A DNA stretch of 40,057 bases from Collinsella aerofaciens (GCF_901212495.1 NZ_CAAKNY010000016.1:1-40057); one strand, 5' to 3'. Shown: positions 7,887 to 17,338, counted from the stretch's first letter. Translations and numbers: made by a program. The notes: generated by a model from the letters alone, not told the origin.

Positions 7887-8464
7887 ATGAAAAAGAAGGC
7901 CTTTGCGATCCTCACCCTCTGCATCAGTCTCTTTGCCGCGGTTGCCCTGGTGGGCTGCGGTGGCAGTGGCGGCGCTACCGGCAGTGGCGGTGGCGCCACG
8001 GAAAAGCCAGCCGTGGATATGAGGACCGGCTTCATTTGGTTTAAGGCCGAGGTGCCCGAGGGCGTCGAAATCACGGACGTCGCAGGCGATACCGCCGACA
8101 GGGCCCAACTTAAGTTCACCGAGAGCGAGCACGCCAGCGATCGCCTCATCCTGTCTTCGACTCTGACAAGAACGCCGACGAGCCGTTCGACTACGAGGCC
8201 AAATGGAAGGCCAACTTTGAGTGGACCGAGAATGACCCCGTCAAGTACAACGGCAAGACTTGGCGCAACGCCTCCTATACACACTCGGGCGGCGTGACGA
8301 CTGAGTACTTCACCGAAGCAGGCGGCGGCAGCGTGTACGTGCGCATCGACAACGTCGAGGAGCACAAGGACGCCGTCGAGACCATGATGAAGTCTCTGGA
8401 ATTTGCCGAAGACATCGCCGAAGCCATGGACGTCAAGCTCGACGATATCGAGATCAAGCGCTAA
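7887..8464 (+). pseudogene. Lipoprotein gene with a single-base deletion
   Basis: The start ATG 7887 has GGAGGAC upstream. The first 89 or so codons give a lipoprotein signal (KKKAFAILTLCISLFAAVALVGC, lipobox LVGC) and then mature sequence. Near 8152-8157 the coding sense moves to another frame: FDSDKNADEPFDYEAKWKAN continues through TWRNASYTHSGGVTTEYFTE to a TAA at 8464. One missing base accounts for the shift, and the restored product would be about 192 residues. The frame as read carries on with low-quality Thr/Arg-rich sequence to 8297. I do not recognise the family. It may be a true inactivation or a sequence error; nothing else in the gene looks decayed. Confidence 0.75.
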
Positions 8465-8534
8465 GCGACTGGCGAGCGCAGCGGGAAACACGGGCGCAGT
8501 GCAAACAAGCGACGGTACCCCAGCGCTTCGCACT

Positions 8535-8567
8535 AAGGGAGGGCCGGTAAACCGACCCTCCCTTTCT
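8535..8567 (+). terminator. Rho-independent terminator after the lipoprotein gene
   Basis: AAGGGAGGG (8535-8543) pairs with CCCTCCCTT (8556-8564) and TTCTT follows. The inner CCGGT/ACCG extends the stem. The rest of the 305-base gap up to 8769 shows no gene; it holds a TATAGT element near 8719 that could be a -10 box for the following gene. Confidence 0.8.
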
Positions 8568-8769
8568 TATGCCGGCAGCCGACGAACGCGAAGATGCCGG
8601 ACTCCGAAACCATCCCAGACACGGTAGCGGCACAAATAGACAAGCGCCCCAACGCGTCCGCCCGCCGATTTATGGCGCCGCGCAGACATCTTAAGCCAAC
8701 GCCTTTTATCATTCGGGCAGTATAGTTACCAAAACGAGAGCATGACCGCACCCTGCGAACGGAGGAGTT

Positions 8770-11265
8770 ATGACCGAACATCATGCCATCAGTCGCCGAG
8801 CGTTTACGCTGGGCCTTGGACTTGCAGCGTTGTCGCCACTGGCAAGCCTGCCCGAAACCGCCACGCTGGGCATTGGCCCGCGGGCAGCCTTTGCGGACGG
8901 CACGGCCGGGCCAGCAGTCAGCCTCGACAATTTCGTCATTCGCCTTCGCCCCGCGGGCTATTTTCGCACCGCGAGCGTCAACCAAGACGGCAACGTTCGC
9001 GGCAACGTCTGCCACCTGTTTAACGACGGCACGTCCAGCAAGCTCATCCTTGAGAACGTAACGACCAAGAATGACGATACAAACTGGTATGCTATCCGCA
9101 CCTTGCTCAATTTCGAAGAGCATAAAAAGACGGGCTACAGCATTTGGTCGGTCGACGACGACTCGGACAAAGATGGAAAGGTCATCCACGTATGGGGCGG
9201 CGAGTATGACAACAAGCCCAGCCGCGCTTTTGCGTTCGAGCGCCAATCAAACGGAACCTATATCATCCGAGACCGCACGGTCGAGAAAGAAACCGAGAAA
9301 AAAGACATTAAGTACCTGGCAATAGAATCGAACGGCGAAGACCAGGACAACAATAAGATCTGCCATAAGAGTAAGAGCATTCCGTGGGAGCTCGAACTTA
9401 TCGGTTACGACATGAAAAAGAACGATGCCACGGTTAGCAGCCTCGACTGGATCACGTACAGCAGCTACGTCGATGGGCCATGTTGGATGAAATACGTCAA
9501 CGACAACAAGTTCCTCGACGAGCTGAGCATCCCGGGTACGCACGATTCGGGCACCTGCAGCGTGGACAACGACACTGAGCCCCAATCCTCGCAAGTAAAA
9601 TGCCAGCAGGATTACATTCCCACGCAGTTGCTCGAGGGAATCCGCTATTTTGATATCCGACTCGGAAAGGGCAACGACCCCGGTATCTGCCACGGGGATT
9701 TCTACCTATTCAAAAAAGACGGGAACTATCTGCATCTCTCCGATGTCATCGGGTACTTTAAAACGTTTTTGAGCGAAAACCCGAGAGAAGCGCTTATCAT
9801 GCTCGCATCGCGCGGCAACGACGAGGCTACCGATGACAGTGTTACGACGGCTTTCGCCAAGGTTATGGACGATAATCCCGATCTGTTCTACACGTCGAGC
9901 CATGCCCCCACGCTGGGCGAGGTTCGCGGAAAGATCGTTCTGCTGCGTCGATTTAGGCTCGCCGGCAACAGTGAAAGCGGCCATACGTGGGGCCTCGACC
10001 TTACCGAATGGGATGACAAGATCAAGGCTCACTCCGACAGCACCGCTATGTGTCTCGTCCAGGACGCGCGGGGCTTTGAAGCCGCGGGGGAAACAGGCGA
10101 CAAAGAGCCCTATTGCACCAAGGTATACGCCCAGGACAAGTACAAACTCACGGGAACCGACAAGCTCAGCTGGGTCGATAATGCGCTGAAGGAAACGACC
10201 GGGCGCACGCGCAACAAGGTGGACGTCGTGAACGATGACGGGGCCAAGGTGCAAGTCCAGGAGCGTTGCTGGTCTATCAACTACACCAGCTGCACGGGCT
10301 TGTCGCACGGAGGCAATCCTTTTACCTCGGCACGAGTGGTCAACGAGCATCTGTATAAGAGCCCGTATATCAATCCCAGCGGCAACGAGGACACAAAGTC
10401 AGATTACCTCAAGCACATTGGCATCATCGCATCCGACTTTGTTGATGCGGCGCTGGCCCGGAGCATCTATCAGCGCAATTACGATACGGAGCACAAGCAG
10501 ACGGCTTCGTGCTATCTCCCGTACTATCTCCCGGCCCGCATGCGCATGACGTACGGCGACTCGCTGAGCGATGCCTCATTCCAGGATGGCAAGACCGTTG
10601 GCGAGGGTCATTTCCGCCTTGCCGACAGCAGCAACGCGCTCAACGCGACAGCTTCGGGCCATGCGTTTGCCATTGAATACGTGGATGTCGACGCCCTGGG
10701 CAACGAGACCGTTACGGGGCTGCAGGGCTCTGTGCCCATCGATATCGATCCACGCGCGCTGACGCCCCATTTTGAGGGACTCGAAGGCCTTAAGGCCGGC
10801 GAAGACGTGCGCGCCAAGATTGCGGCATCACTCGAGGGCAAGCTCGAAACCGATGCCTGCACGGCCCAGCTCGAGTTTGTGCACGACGCGAACGGCGCTC
10901 CGGGCACAGCAATGGCCGAGGGCGAAACATTTGCTGCAGGAACGTACTGGGTGCGCGTGAACGGTCTCTTGGGCGACGCGGCGCAGAACTACAAGCTCGC
11001 CAGCGACGGAGCCGCAAGCTTTACCGTAGCGGCCTCGGACAGTGCAGGCGGCGCCGGCACCGGCAGCGGCACGGGTTCCAACGCAGGCAGCGCCGACAAG
11101 AACGGCAAGGGTAACAAGGGCAAGGGCTCGGGCGGAAAGCTCGCCGACACGGGCGACGGCTCTGGCATCGCCGCCGGGCTCGCCGCTGCCGCCGTAGCGA
11201 CAACGGTCGCCGGCGCGGCGATGCTTGCCAGTGACGGTGAAAACAACGAGGACGTTGTCGAATAG
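8770..11265 (+). CDS. Secreted PI-PLC X-domain surface protein with lectin-like N-terminus
   Basis: 831 residues, start ATG 8770 after GGAGGAG. The N-terminus carries a twin-arginine signal (SRRAFTLGLGLAAL). Residues of about 45-225 are beta-rich and resemble a ricin-type beta-trefoil carbohydrate-binding domain. Residues of about 245-570 are a phosphatidylinositol-specific phospholipase C X-like domain: His258 in SIPGTHDSGT and His308 in ICHGDFY match the two catalytic histidines, with RYFDIRLG between them. A region with SPIDIDPRALTPHF-like adhesin sequence follows, then a Gly/Ser/Lys linker, LADTG at 791-795 and a hydrophobic helix, i.e. an LPXTG-like sortase signal. The tail after the helix is acidic (DGENNEDVVE), not basic as usual. 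Likely role: cell-surface lipid or glycolipid cleavage. Confidence 0.85.
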   Translation: MTEHHAISRRAFTLGLGLAALSPLASLPETATLGIGPRAAFADGTAGPAVSLDNFVIRLRPAGYFRTASVNQDGNVRGNVCHLFNDGTSSKLILENVTTKNDDTNWYAIRTLLNFEEHKKTGYSIWSVDDDSDKDGKVIHVWGGEYDNKPSRAFAFERQSNGTYIIRDRTVEKETEKKDIKYLAIESNGEDQDNNKICHKSKSIPWELELIGYDMKKNDATVSSLDWITYSSYVDGPCWMKYVNDNKFLDELSIPGTHDSGTCSVDNDTEPQSSQVKCQQDYIPTQLLEGIRYFDIRLGKGNDPGICHGDFYLFKKDGNYLHLSDVIGYFKTFLSENPREALIMLASRGNDEATDDSVTTAFAKVMDDNPDLFYTSSHAPTLGEVRGKIVLLRRFRLAGNSESGHTWGLDLTEWDDKIKAHSDSTAMCLVQDARGFEAAGETGDKEPYCTKVYAQDKYKLTGTDKLSWVDNALKETTGRTRNKVDVVNDDGAKVQVQERCWSINYTSCTGLSHGGNPFTSARVVNEHLYKSPYINPSGNEDTKSDYLKHIGIIASDFVDAALARSIYQRNYDTEHKQTASCYLPYYLPARMRMTYGDSLSDASFQDGKTVGEGHFRLADSSNALNATASGHAFAIEYVDVDALGNETVTGLQGSVPIDIDPRALTPHFEGLEGLKAGEDVRAKIAASLEGKLETDACTAQLEFVHDANGAPGTAMAEGETFAAGTYWVRVNGLLGDAAQNYKLASDGAASFTVAASDSAGGAGTGSGTGSNAGSADKNGKGNKGKGSGGKLADTGDGSGIAAGLAAAAVATTVAGAAMLASDGENNEDVVE

Positions 11266-11295
11266 GCAAGTCGGCCTTTTGGACATATCGACTCA

Positions 11296-11335
11296 ATCGG
11301 GGGCGCAGGGTACCGTTCTGCGCCCCCGATTTTTA
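11296..11335 (+). terminator. Rho-independent terminator of the PI-PLC gene
   Basis: ATCGGGGGCGCAG (11296-11308) pairs perfectly with CTGCGCCCCCGAT (11318-11330), followed by TTTTT. It lies 30 bases after the stop. Confidence 0.92.
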
Positions 11336-11359
11336 CCGTGGCCCGAACGCCGCCATAGG

Positions 11360-11629
11360 CTACATCACCATGTTCAGCGCGTTAACAAACTCCTGGGCCT
11401 TCGCACGGCTGCTCAGGCTAAAGACACAAGCAGTCAACAGCCTGTTACGTAGGAAAACGTCGCGGCCCTTGATCCTGTTGACCCCCGTGATGTCCTTAAG
11501 ATAGACAATCTCGGTGTGCTTGCCGCCGAACGTGCCCTTCTTGAGCACCTCAATACGGTTGGGGTAGATCTTAACGTCTTTAAACCTACCCGAACCTTTG
11601 TCCTGGAACAGCAAAGTGTTGTTATCCAT
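11360..11629 (-). CDS. Small PH-like domain protein
   Basis: 89 residues from ATG 11629, chosen because GGGAG lies 6-8 bases upstream; an earlier in-frame start at 11674 has no such site. Alternating beta-strand sequence (NTLLFQDKG, FKDVKIYPNRIEVLKKG, EIVYLKDITGVNRI) followed by a C-terminal helix (SRAKAQEFVNALNMV) is the layout of bacterial pleckstrin-homology-like or short PH domains. No catalytic residues are seen and no membrane segment. Role unknown; such domains usually bind proteins or lipids. It is transcribed towards the PI-PLC terminator. Confidence 0.65.
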   Translation of the reverse strand: MDNNTLLFQDKGSGRFKDVKIYPNRIEVLKKGTFGGKHTEIVYLKDITGVNRIKGRDVFLRNRLLTACVFSLSSRAKAQEFVNALNMVM

Positions 11630-11797
11630 GCGTGTCACTCCCGCGGGGTTCGCTAAAACTGCCTCTATGGCCACATTTTAGTCACCGCAAGGCTCCCATG
11701 CGAAGGTGCCAGACAGCACAGCAATTCGTGTCCGCGCGAGGCTTTAAACTAAATGCGATAAAGATGCATTCCACAAGAGGAAAGTGGGGCGACTTTG

Positions 11798-12847
11798 ATG
11801 GGTGAACTGGTAAACCGTGGAGAATCGGCAATCGTGCCAGTAGTTTTTTACAAGCAGGTTTCCTCGATTCTCAACGCCGCTCGCGACAAGGCCTATACCG
11901 CAGTTAACTTTGCGATGGTTGAGGCGTATTGGGAGATCGGCAAGAGCATTGTTGACGAACAGGGCGGAGAGGAGCGCGCAGCATATGGAGAGGCATTGAT
12001 TGCAGGCCTCTCCAGAAGGCTTACCGCGGATTTCGGAAGAGGCTTTGGCATCGCAAACCTTCGCAATATGCGTCAGTTCTTTCTTGCGTTTCCAATTCGC
12101 GACGCACTGCGTAGCGAATTGAGCTGGACTCATTACCGCAGGTTGATGCGCATTCCCGACCCTGATGCTCGAACATGGTACATGAACGAATGCGCCGATT
12201 CTCGTTGGAGCACGCGTCAGCTCGAGCGCCAGATCAACACCATGTTCCGCAAGCGCCTGCTTGCCAGCAAGGACAAGGAGGCCGTCACCCAGGAAATCCA
12301 AAAGAGCGCCCCGGCTCATCGCCCCGAGGATATCATCCGCGACCCATATGTACTGGAGTTTTTAGGCTTCTCGGACGATACTGCGTTTCGCGAGAGCGAT
12401 CTAGAGCAGGCGCTCATCACGCATCTTCAGAAGTTCCTGCTGGAGCTTTGCCGTGGTTTCGCTTTCGAGGCGCGCCAAAAGCGCATCACCTTTGATGGGC
12501 GCCATTTCTATATTGACCTTGTGTTTTACAACTATCTGATGCGCTGCTTCGTGCTCATCGACCTTAAGACCGATGACCTTACGCATCAGGACCTGGGCCA
12601 GATGCAAATGTATGTGAACTACTACGCGCGCGAGCTCATGAACGAAGGCGACAATCCGCCTATAGGCATCGTGCTCTGCGCAGACAAAAGCGACTCGATT
12701 GTCGAGTACACGCTGCCCGAAGACAACGACCAAGTGTTTGCCGCCAAATACTTGCCGTATCTTCCAAGCAAGGAAGAGCTGGCGCGCGAGCTGAGTGCCG
12801 AGTACCGCGCCATCAACGAAGCGACTAATGGCGAAGCGCAAGGGTAG
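11798..12847 (+). CDS. YhcG/DUF1016-type PDDEXK nuclease
   Basis: 349 residues. ATG 11798 is preceded by an in-frame TTG at 11795; the AG-rich site GAGGAAAGTGGGG lies some 10 bases further up. The N-terminal half has the DUF1016 helical region: NFAMVEAYWEIGKSIV, YGEALIAGLSRRL, FGRGFGIANLRNMRQFF, LSWTHYRRLM. The C-terminal half is a PD-(D/E)xK nuclease fold: ITFDGRHFYIDLVFYN supplies the aspartate and LIDLK the second acidic residue and lysine, with an Asp in place of the usual Glu. Members sit in defence islands and beside restriction systems or stand alone. Here it is solitary, upstream of an ADP-ribosylglycohydrolase. Confidence 0.88.
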   Translation: MGELVNRGESAIVPVVFYKQVSSILNAARDKAYTAVNFAMVEAYWEIGKSIVDEQGGEERAAYGEALIAGLSRRLTADFGRGFGIANLRNMRQFFLAFPIRDALRSELSWTHYRRLMRIPDPDARTWYMNECADSRWSTRQLERQINTMFRKRLLASKDKEAVTQEIQKSAPAHRPEDIIRDPYVLEFLGFSDDTAFRESDLEQALITHLQKFLLELCRGFAFEARQKRITFDGRHFYIDLVFYNYLMRCFVLIDLKTDDLTHQDLGQMQMYVNYYARELMNEGDNPPIGIVLCADKSDSIVEYTLPEDNDQVFAAKYLPYLPSKEELARELSAEYRAINEATNGEAQG

Positions 12848-12890
12848 CAGCACGTTGCGACCGATACCCCCGACATAAGAGGAGCGCTCC

Positions 12891-13679
12891 ATGACAGACA
12901 GACCGAAAACGACACTGAGCGACTGCATCTATGGACTTGCCGTCGGCGACGCGCTGGGCGTTCCCTACGAGTTCAAGCCCCGTGGCACGTTCGAATGCAC
13001 CGACATGATCGGCTACGGCACACACGAGCAGCCCGCCGGCACCTGGAGCGACGACACATCTATGACGCTCGCCACCTGCGACTCCATCAGAGAGCTCGGC
13101 CGCATTGACACCGAGGACATGCGCGACAAATTCGTGAGCTGGATTGCCCGTGGCGAGTATACGATCGACGGCGTTTTCGATTATGGCGGCACCACCGCCC
13201 GCGCCCTGCACACCGGCAAAGGAGGCTCCGGCGAGCGCGACAACGGCAACGGATCGCTCATGCGCATCGCGCCCCTGGCGTTCACCGATGCGACAGACGA
13301 AGAGATCGGTGAGGTCTCCGCGATTACGCACGCCCACAGAACGTCGACCGACGCATGCATCATATTTGTCGAGCTGATGAGGAATGTGATGAACGGCGCG
13401 CTCCCCTCGTGGGCACTCCATCTGAAAGGCATGCCTGAGCAGGAGATCAGGTCAGGTGGCTTCGTGCGCGACACGCTTAAAGCCGCTACCTGGTGCTTGG
13501 TGAACACCGACAGCTACGAAGCCTGCGTCCTTGCCGCCGTCAACCTGGGCGACGACACCGACACCACCGCAGCCGTCGCCGGCGCCCTCGCCGGCACGGC
13601 ATACGGTCTCAAAGCCATCCCGCAGGAGTGGGTCGATACCCTGCGCAGAAAAGAGCTGATTGAGCAGTGTTTGTTTTAG
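12891..13679 (+). CDS. ADP-ribosylglycohydrolase (DraG/ARH family)
   Basis: 262 residues, start ATG 12891 with AGAGGAG upstream. It removes ADP-ribose from modified proteins or other targets, using two magnesium ions. Metal-binding motifs are all present: GLAVGDALGVPYEF at the N-terminus, TWSDDTSMTLAT, NGNGSLMRIAPLAF, and LGDDTDTTAAVAGALAG near the C-terminus. Length and order of motifs match small stand-alone bacterial members. It follows the DUF1016 nuclease after 43 bases in the same direction, so co-transcription is possible. No ADP-ribosyltransferase is visible nearby, so its substrate is unknown. Confidence 0.92.
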   Translation: MTDRPKTTLSDCIYGLAVGDALGVPYEFKPRGTFECTDMIGYGTHEQPAGTWSDDTSMTLATCDSIRELGRIDTEDMRDKFVSWIARGEYTIDGVFDYGGTTARALHTGKGGSGERDNGNGSLMRIAPLAFTDATDEEIGEVSAITHAHRTSTDACIIFVELMRNVMNGALPSWALHLKGMPEQEIRSGGFVRDTLKAATWCLVNTDSYEACVLAAVNLGDDTDTTAAVAGALAGTAYGLKAIPQEWVDTLRRKELIEQCLF

Positions 13680-13714
13680 GGCGCACTTACGATAGAAACT
13701 GACCGGGAGGCACC

Positions 13715-13844
13715 ATGGAAAGAGAGATCGCAAATATGGACGAACCCTTCCCTGTCAGTCTCTTGCCACCCACGATACTCGGTGACACGAACCATGCGCC
13801 GCATGGTCTTATTGGTCGGATGCCATGCAGGAACCGCGCGCACC
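13715..13844 (+). pseudogene. Possible 5' remnant of a gene cut by the accessory block
   Basis: GGGAGG lies 7 bases before an ATG at 13715, and the frame (MEREIANMDEPFPVSLLPPT) is plausible for about 40 codons. It then runs into the oppositely oriented gene at 13845 with poor-quality sequence. Coming 35 bases after the glycohydrolase stop, it may be the start of a third operon gene truncated by the block at 13845-17645. A palindrome ACCATGCG-C-CGCATGGT at about 13792-13808 could be a 3'-end hairpin instead. Weakly supported. Confidence 0.25.
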
Positions 13845-14645
13845 TCACGCGAGGATGTAGTTCGCGCGGCGAGGGTCGCCCGGCGGTGGGAAACGCGGGT
13901 CGCACTGGTCCGGCCATGTCACCGCGCCCGCGTACGGTGCCGGAACCTCACGGCGCAGCTGGTCATAGTAAGCCTTGTACGCACGGAACAGCTCCAGCTC
14001 CTCGACGGCGGAGACAGCACCGACCGTATGACGGAAATCAAGGTCACGGCTCTCCCGCATCCAGTACAGGATGTTCACCCACACGTGCAGATACCCGCCC
14101 CACACGATATAGCCCGGTTTCATGCGGAACGAATTCATCAGACTCACCATCGTCTCGGAAGGGCGCCCATTGTACGGCGGCATGAACGCCGGGTCGTCAG
14201 TATGGCCCAACGAGCACGTCGAAAACGCCGTGAAAACCTTGTCAGTGGTCAGCGGGAACGGGGCACGCAGCACATGCAACATGGCATCACGCTTATTGGG
14301 GAGCTTGCGCACGGGACGGTAGTACGTCATATATCGGGAGGAGCTGTCGTTATTGATGGAGCTCATGTCCTCAAGAATAATCCATCCATCACGCCAGCAA
14401 AAGGAGACGGGCCAATAACTTGCCGCCCACGGGATTCTCGGCTCAAGTAGCGTACCGCCAAGATCACGCCGCGTAGAAGCATCCAGACCCGATACCGCAG
14501 TCCAGAACAAAGCCAACGGAAGATCGAACTCCGCGCGGGGATGCGTACCGGGACCCTTACGAACCGTCCCCGGAATTATGCTGAACCTGCTGTCTGACCA
14601 ACCACGATTCGCCCAATGCAAAGGATTGGACGCGGGATCGTTCAT
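13845..14645 (-). CDS. Hypothetical protein, unknown family
   Basis: 266 residues. The start ATG 14645 overlaps the stop of the preceding reading frame as ATGA, with GTGAGG 8 bases upstream, so the two were translationally coupled. The sequence is rich in Trp, Tyr and Pro (ASYWPVSFCWRDGWIILED, GYIVWGGYLHVWVNILYWM), without a signal peptide or convincing membrane helices. I do not recognise the family. The gene is intact, whereas its upstream partner carries two frameshifts. Membership of a decayed phage or integrated element is possible from context only. Confidence 0.55.
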   Translation of the reverse strand: MNDPASNPLHWANRGWSDSRFSIIPGTVRKGPGTHPRAEFDLPLALFWTAVSGLDASTRRDLGGTLLEPRIPWAASYWPVSFCWRDGWIILEDMSSINNDSSSRYMTYYRPVRKLPNKRDAMLHVLRAPFPLTTDKVFTAFSTCSLGHTDDPAFMPPYNGRPSETMVSLMNSFRMKPGYIVWGGYLHVWVNILYWMRESRDLDFRHTVGAVSAVEELELFRAYKAYYDQLRREVPAPYAGAVTWPDQCDPRFPPPGDPRRANYILA

Positions 14646-15553
14646 CCGACGAGCCTCACGCAAACCTTCGAACACCGCGAAATACCTCCAGCCATCGCGT
14701 CACCGATCTTCGTTAATCGCTCGTTAAGTTCATCCATCTCGCGAAGCTCCGCCCCCAACTCGCTGTTGTCGTCATGTCGGGCTTCTTCCACGGCCTGCTT
14801 CAGCTTCCTCATGGTCTTCACCATTCCAGCGCGAACCTCACGAGCCTCAGGCGATTTGTCTATCCCTGAGATGGTATCATTTTCGGTGGTTTGGCGCATG
14901 TCGATCCGCTGCTGCAGAATCTGCCAAGCCTTGCCGGATTCACCTTTGCGACGGCGATGCTCCAATTGTGATGAAATGCGGGCGTCCTCTTTATCCGTCT
15001 CGCGGCCGCACGACCCGTCTGGCCGTTTACGGCAATACGCACCTGCTCGCCATCGCGGCTGTCCGTCGCCGAACGATCGACAAAGTAGGCCGGCGCCATC
15101 ACCAGGCCGTCCTTATGCTTGTGGGCCTTGTGCGCCCAGGCGCGGATGCTCTTTTTTGAGCCCCAGCACCGCCTCGGCATCGTTGCCGGCAATATCGAGT
15201 GCCAACTTATCAATGACCACCTGGTCCTTGGTAGACGCATCGACGGAAACGACGCGGAAGTCGCCTTCCTGCATAGCAGGATCGAACGGCCCCACCTTGC
15301 CAAAGTCCCACGGCTCCAAAATGCCCATAAGGCGAACATCCAGGTAGTTGGCCCTGGAATAAGCCCAGTCGAGCACCTCGTAGTACACCAGGGTCTCCTT
15401 GCTCAGCCCTTTGCCCGGGAAGGACGCCATCATGCGCAGGCCCGCGAGCGCCATGGGTAAATAGAAGAGCATCAGGTCATTTTGAATCGCGTCTTCCACG
15501 TCGTGCCCGGCAAAAGCGTCGGGATACTGACGCACCAGCTGGAGTGCATAATC
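14642..15553 (-). pseudogene. Gene of unknown family with two frameshifts and a lost 5' end
   Basis: Three overlapping frames read as one protein. Segment 1 (15553 to about 15157) gives QLVRQYPDAFAGHDVED, LVYYEVLDWAYSRANYLDVR and FRVVSVDASTKDQVVIDKLA. In the A6 run at 15152-15157 one extra A shifts the frame; segment 2 continues AHKHKDGLVMAPAYFVDRS and RIAVNGQTGRAAA. Near 15000 one missing base moves to segment 3, ETDKEDARISSQLEHRRRK and a coiled-coil-like C-terminus (TMRKLKQAVEEARHDD) ending at 14642. Upstream the frame stops at 15554, exactly where the AT-rich insert begins, so the 5' part was removed or displaced. No known domain is recognised. The stop overlaps the next gene's start (ATGA). 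Confidence 0.6.
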
Positions 15554-15597
15554 TTAACTGTAAGCAACACCTTTATAGACGCAGGAGGGATATGCAC

Positions 15598-16243
15598 ATG
15601 AGCAATTATAATAAAATCACAGCCCTATATTCCCGCCTTTCCGTAGGCGACGAGGACAGGAACGGCGGCGAGAGTAACAGCATACAGAACCAAAAAAATC
15701 TTTTTGGAGAACTACGCCAAAGGGCAACACCTAACCAATATCCGGCACTACATTGACGACGACGAAAGCGGCAGATTTTTTGACCGTTCTGCTTATTCCC
15801 GCATGATTGAAGATGTGGAAAGCGGCAAAATCGGTGTCTGCATTATGAAAGACCTTACCCGCTGGGGGCGCGACTATCTCCAAGTCGGCAACGCTATGGA
15901 GATTTTCAGACGAAACAATGTGCGCTTTATCGCAGTCAACAACGGCATAGACAGCGAAAACCCCGACACATTGGAGTTTGCCCCCTTTATCAATATCATG
16001 TCGGAGTGGTACGCAAAGGACATCAGTAAGAAAGTGAAAACGGGCATTAAGACCAAAGGCATGAGTGGAAAGCCGATTGCCACCGAAGCCCCTTACGGCT
16101 ATGTCAAAGACCCGGACAACAAGGATTTTTGGATAATCAACGAGGAAGCTGCCGAGGTTGTACGCCTTAGTTCACATTATTATGATATACATTTCTCAAA
16201 GCAACCAAATGACAAGCAAGAGTTTGTGGGTGAGAAAATATGA
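15598..16243 (+). pseudogene. Truncated, frameshifted large serine recombinase
   Basis: AGGAGG lies 9 bases before ATG 15598. The N-terminal catalytic domain is clear: MSNYNKITALYSRLSVGDED with the nucleophilic serine in YSRLS, RSAYSRMIEDVESGKIGVC, MKDLTRWGRDYLQVG, and the start of the recombinase domain (TEAPYGYVKDPDN, WIINEEAAEVVR). The A7 run at 15692-15698 has one A too many, so the frame breaks after IQNQK and resumes as FLENYAKGQHL. After about 16180 the protein joins unrelated sequence (HFSKQPNDKQEFVGEKI) and stops at 16243. The zinc-ribbon and coiled-coil C-terminal half, normally 300 or more residues, is missing. It should be inactive. Confidence 0.85.
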
Positions 16244-17187
16244 AAAAACGCAGAAGCAGAAAATATAAAAAGATAATAATAATTTTTGTAACAATGCTGT
16301 TCGTATCACTTGTTGCGGCAGTTGGACTATATAAAACAGGTATCTATCGTTTTGACTTTTTGAAAGATGTCTTAAAAAAAGTTGATTTTCAAATGAATAC
16401 AAATGAACTTAATATTCCGCAGGACGCGCTTTCGTTTTCTGTTTATGATATTGAGCAAGAAGAATATTTATTATACGAGGGCGATAGCCAGTTGCCCACT
16501 GTCGCAAGTTTGGCAAAACTATTTGCCATTGATTATGCTTTGGGAAAAGTAGATTTGGAAGATATTGTTGAAGTAAATCAAGAAGTATTGGAACTTGTAC
16601 CGGCGGGTTCATCTTTAGCAAATCTGTATGCTGGGGAATACACAGTTAAACAAATCGTGGAGGCTATGCTTGTTCCTTCGGGAAATGACGCAGCATATGC
16701 CTTGGCATATCATATCGCTAAAAACGAATTAGGCGAAGGTTATACAGCAACGGAATATATAGATTATTTCATGACAGAACTTAATGAGTATTTAATCAAA
16801 GCAGGCTATTCCAAAACAAACTTATATAATGACCCAAGTGGCGCGTCTATGCAAGCTAACTCTCATTTAGAGGACATTAACCGCGTAGCGTTGAAGCTCC
16901 TTAACTACGATTTTGTTAAAGAATGTATTGGAAAAAGCGAATTTTCAATTCAAACTCCGCAAGGCGAATTTACATGGAAAAATACAAATGAGTTTTTGGA
17001 TGAAAATTCACCGTACTATAATGAAAATGTTAAAGGAATGAAAACAGGAACAATGGCATCTTCCTATAGCCTTGTTGTTCTGTATAAAAAAGATGGAAAA
17101 GCATATTTGATTACCTGTTTAGCAGCACCCTCAAATGAGGGGAGATATAAAGCGGTACAGTCTGCTATCAACACGATTATTAAATAA
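16240..17187 (+). CDS. S11 family D-Ala-D-Ala carboxypeptidase
   Basis: 315 residues, ATG 16240 overlapping the preceding stop as ATGA, with GTGAG upstream. A basic N-terminus (KKRRSRKYKK) and one membrane helix (IIIIFVTMLFVSLVAAVGLY) anchor it outside the cell. The penicillin-binding active-site triad is complete: SxxK in TVASLAKLF, SxN in VPSGNDAAY, and KTG in GMKTGTMAS. It trims the terminal D-Ala from peptidoglycan stem peptides. Codon use is strongly AT-rich, unlike every host gene around it, so it is acquired. VanY-type enzymes of the vanD class are also S11-like, so a vancomycin-resistance ancestry is conceivable, but no other van gene is present. Confidence 0.85.
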   Translation: MKKRRSRKYKKIIIIFVTMLFVSLVAAVGLYKTGIYRFDFLKDVLKKVDFQMNTNELNIPQDALSFSVYDIEQEEYLLYEGDSQLPTVASLAKLFAIDYALGKVDLEDIVEVNQEVLELVPAGSSLANLYAGEYTVKQIVEAMLVPSGNDAAYALAYHIAKNELGEGYTATEYIDYFMTELNEYLIKAGYSKTNLYNDPSGASMQANSHLEDINRVALKLLNYDFVKECIGKSEFSIQTPQGEFTWKNTNEFLDENSPYYNENVKGMKTGTMASSYSLVVLYKKDGKAYLITCLAAPSNEGRYKAVQSAINTIIK

Positions 17188-17274
17188 TGATGATGAAATA
17201 TCCCGTTTAAGTGAAGTGTCAAAACAATAAGGGTAAGATAAAACAGCACACAATAAAACTTAATACCCACCCAC

Positions 17275-17307
17275 AAGGGCAGCCGAGAAAATCGACTGTC
17301 CTTTTTC
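17275..17307 (+). terminator. Hairpin with U-run inside the mobile fragment
   Basis: AAGGGCAGCCGA is followed by GAAAA and TCGACTGTCCTTTTT, a mostly paired stem with a U-run. It lies between the carboxypeptidase and the DUF3847-like remnant and could end the former's transcript. The remaining gap from 17188 to 17274 shows no gene. Confidence 0.7.
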
Positions 17308-17338
17308 TATGCCTATGAGCAGAAAGGAGCGACCAACC

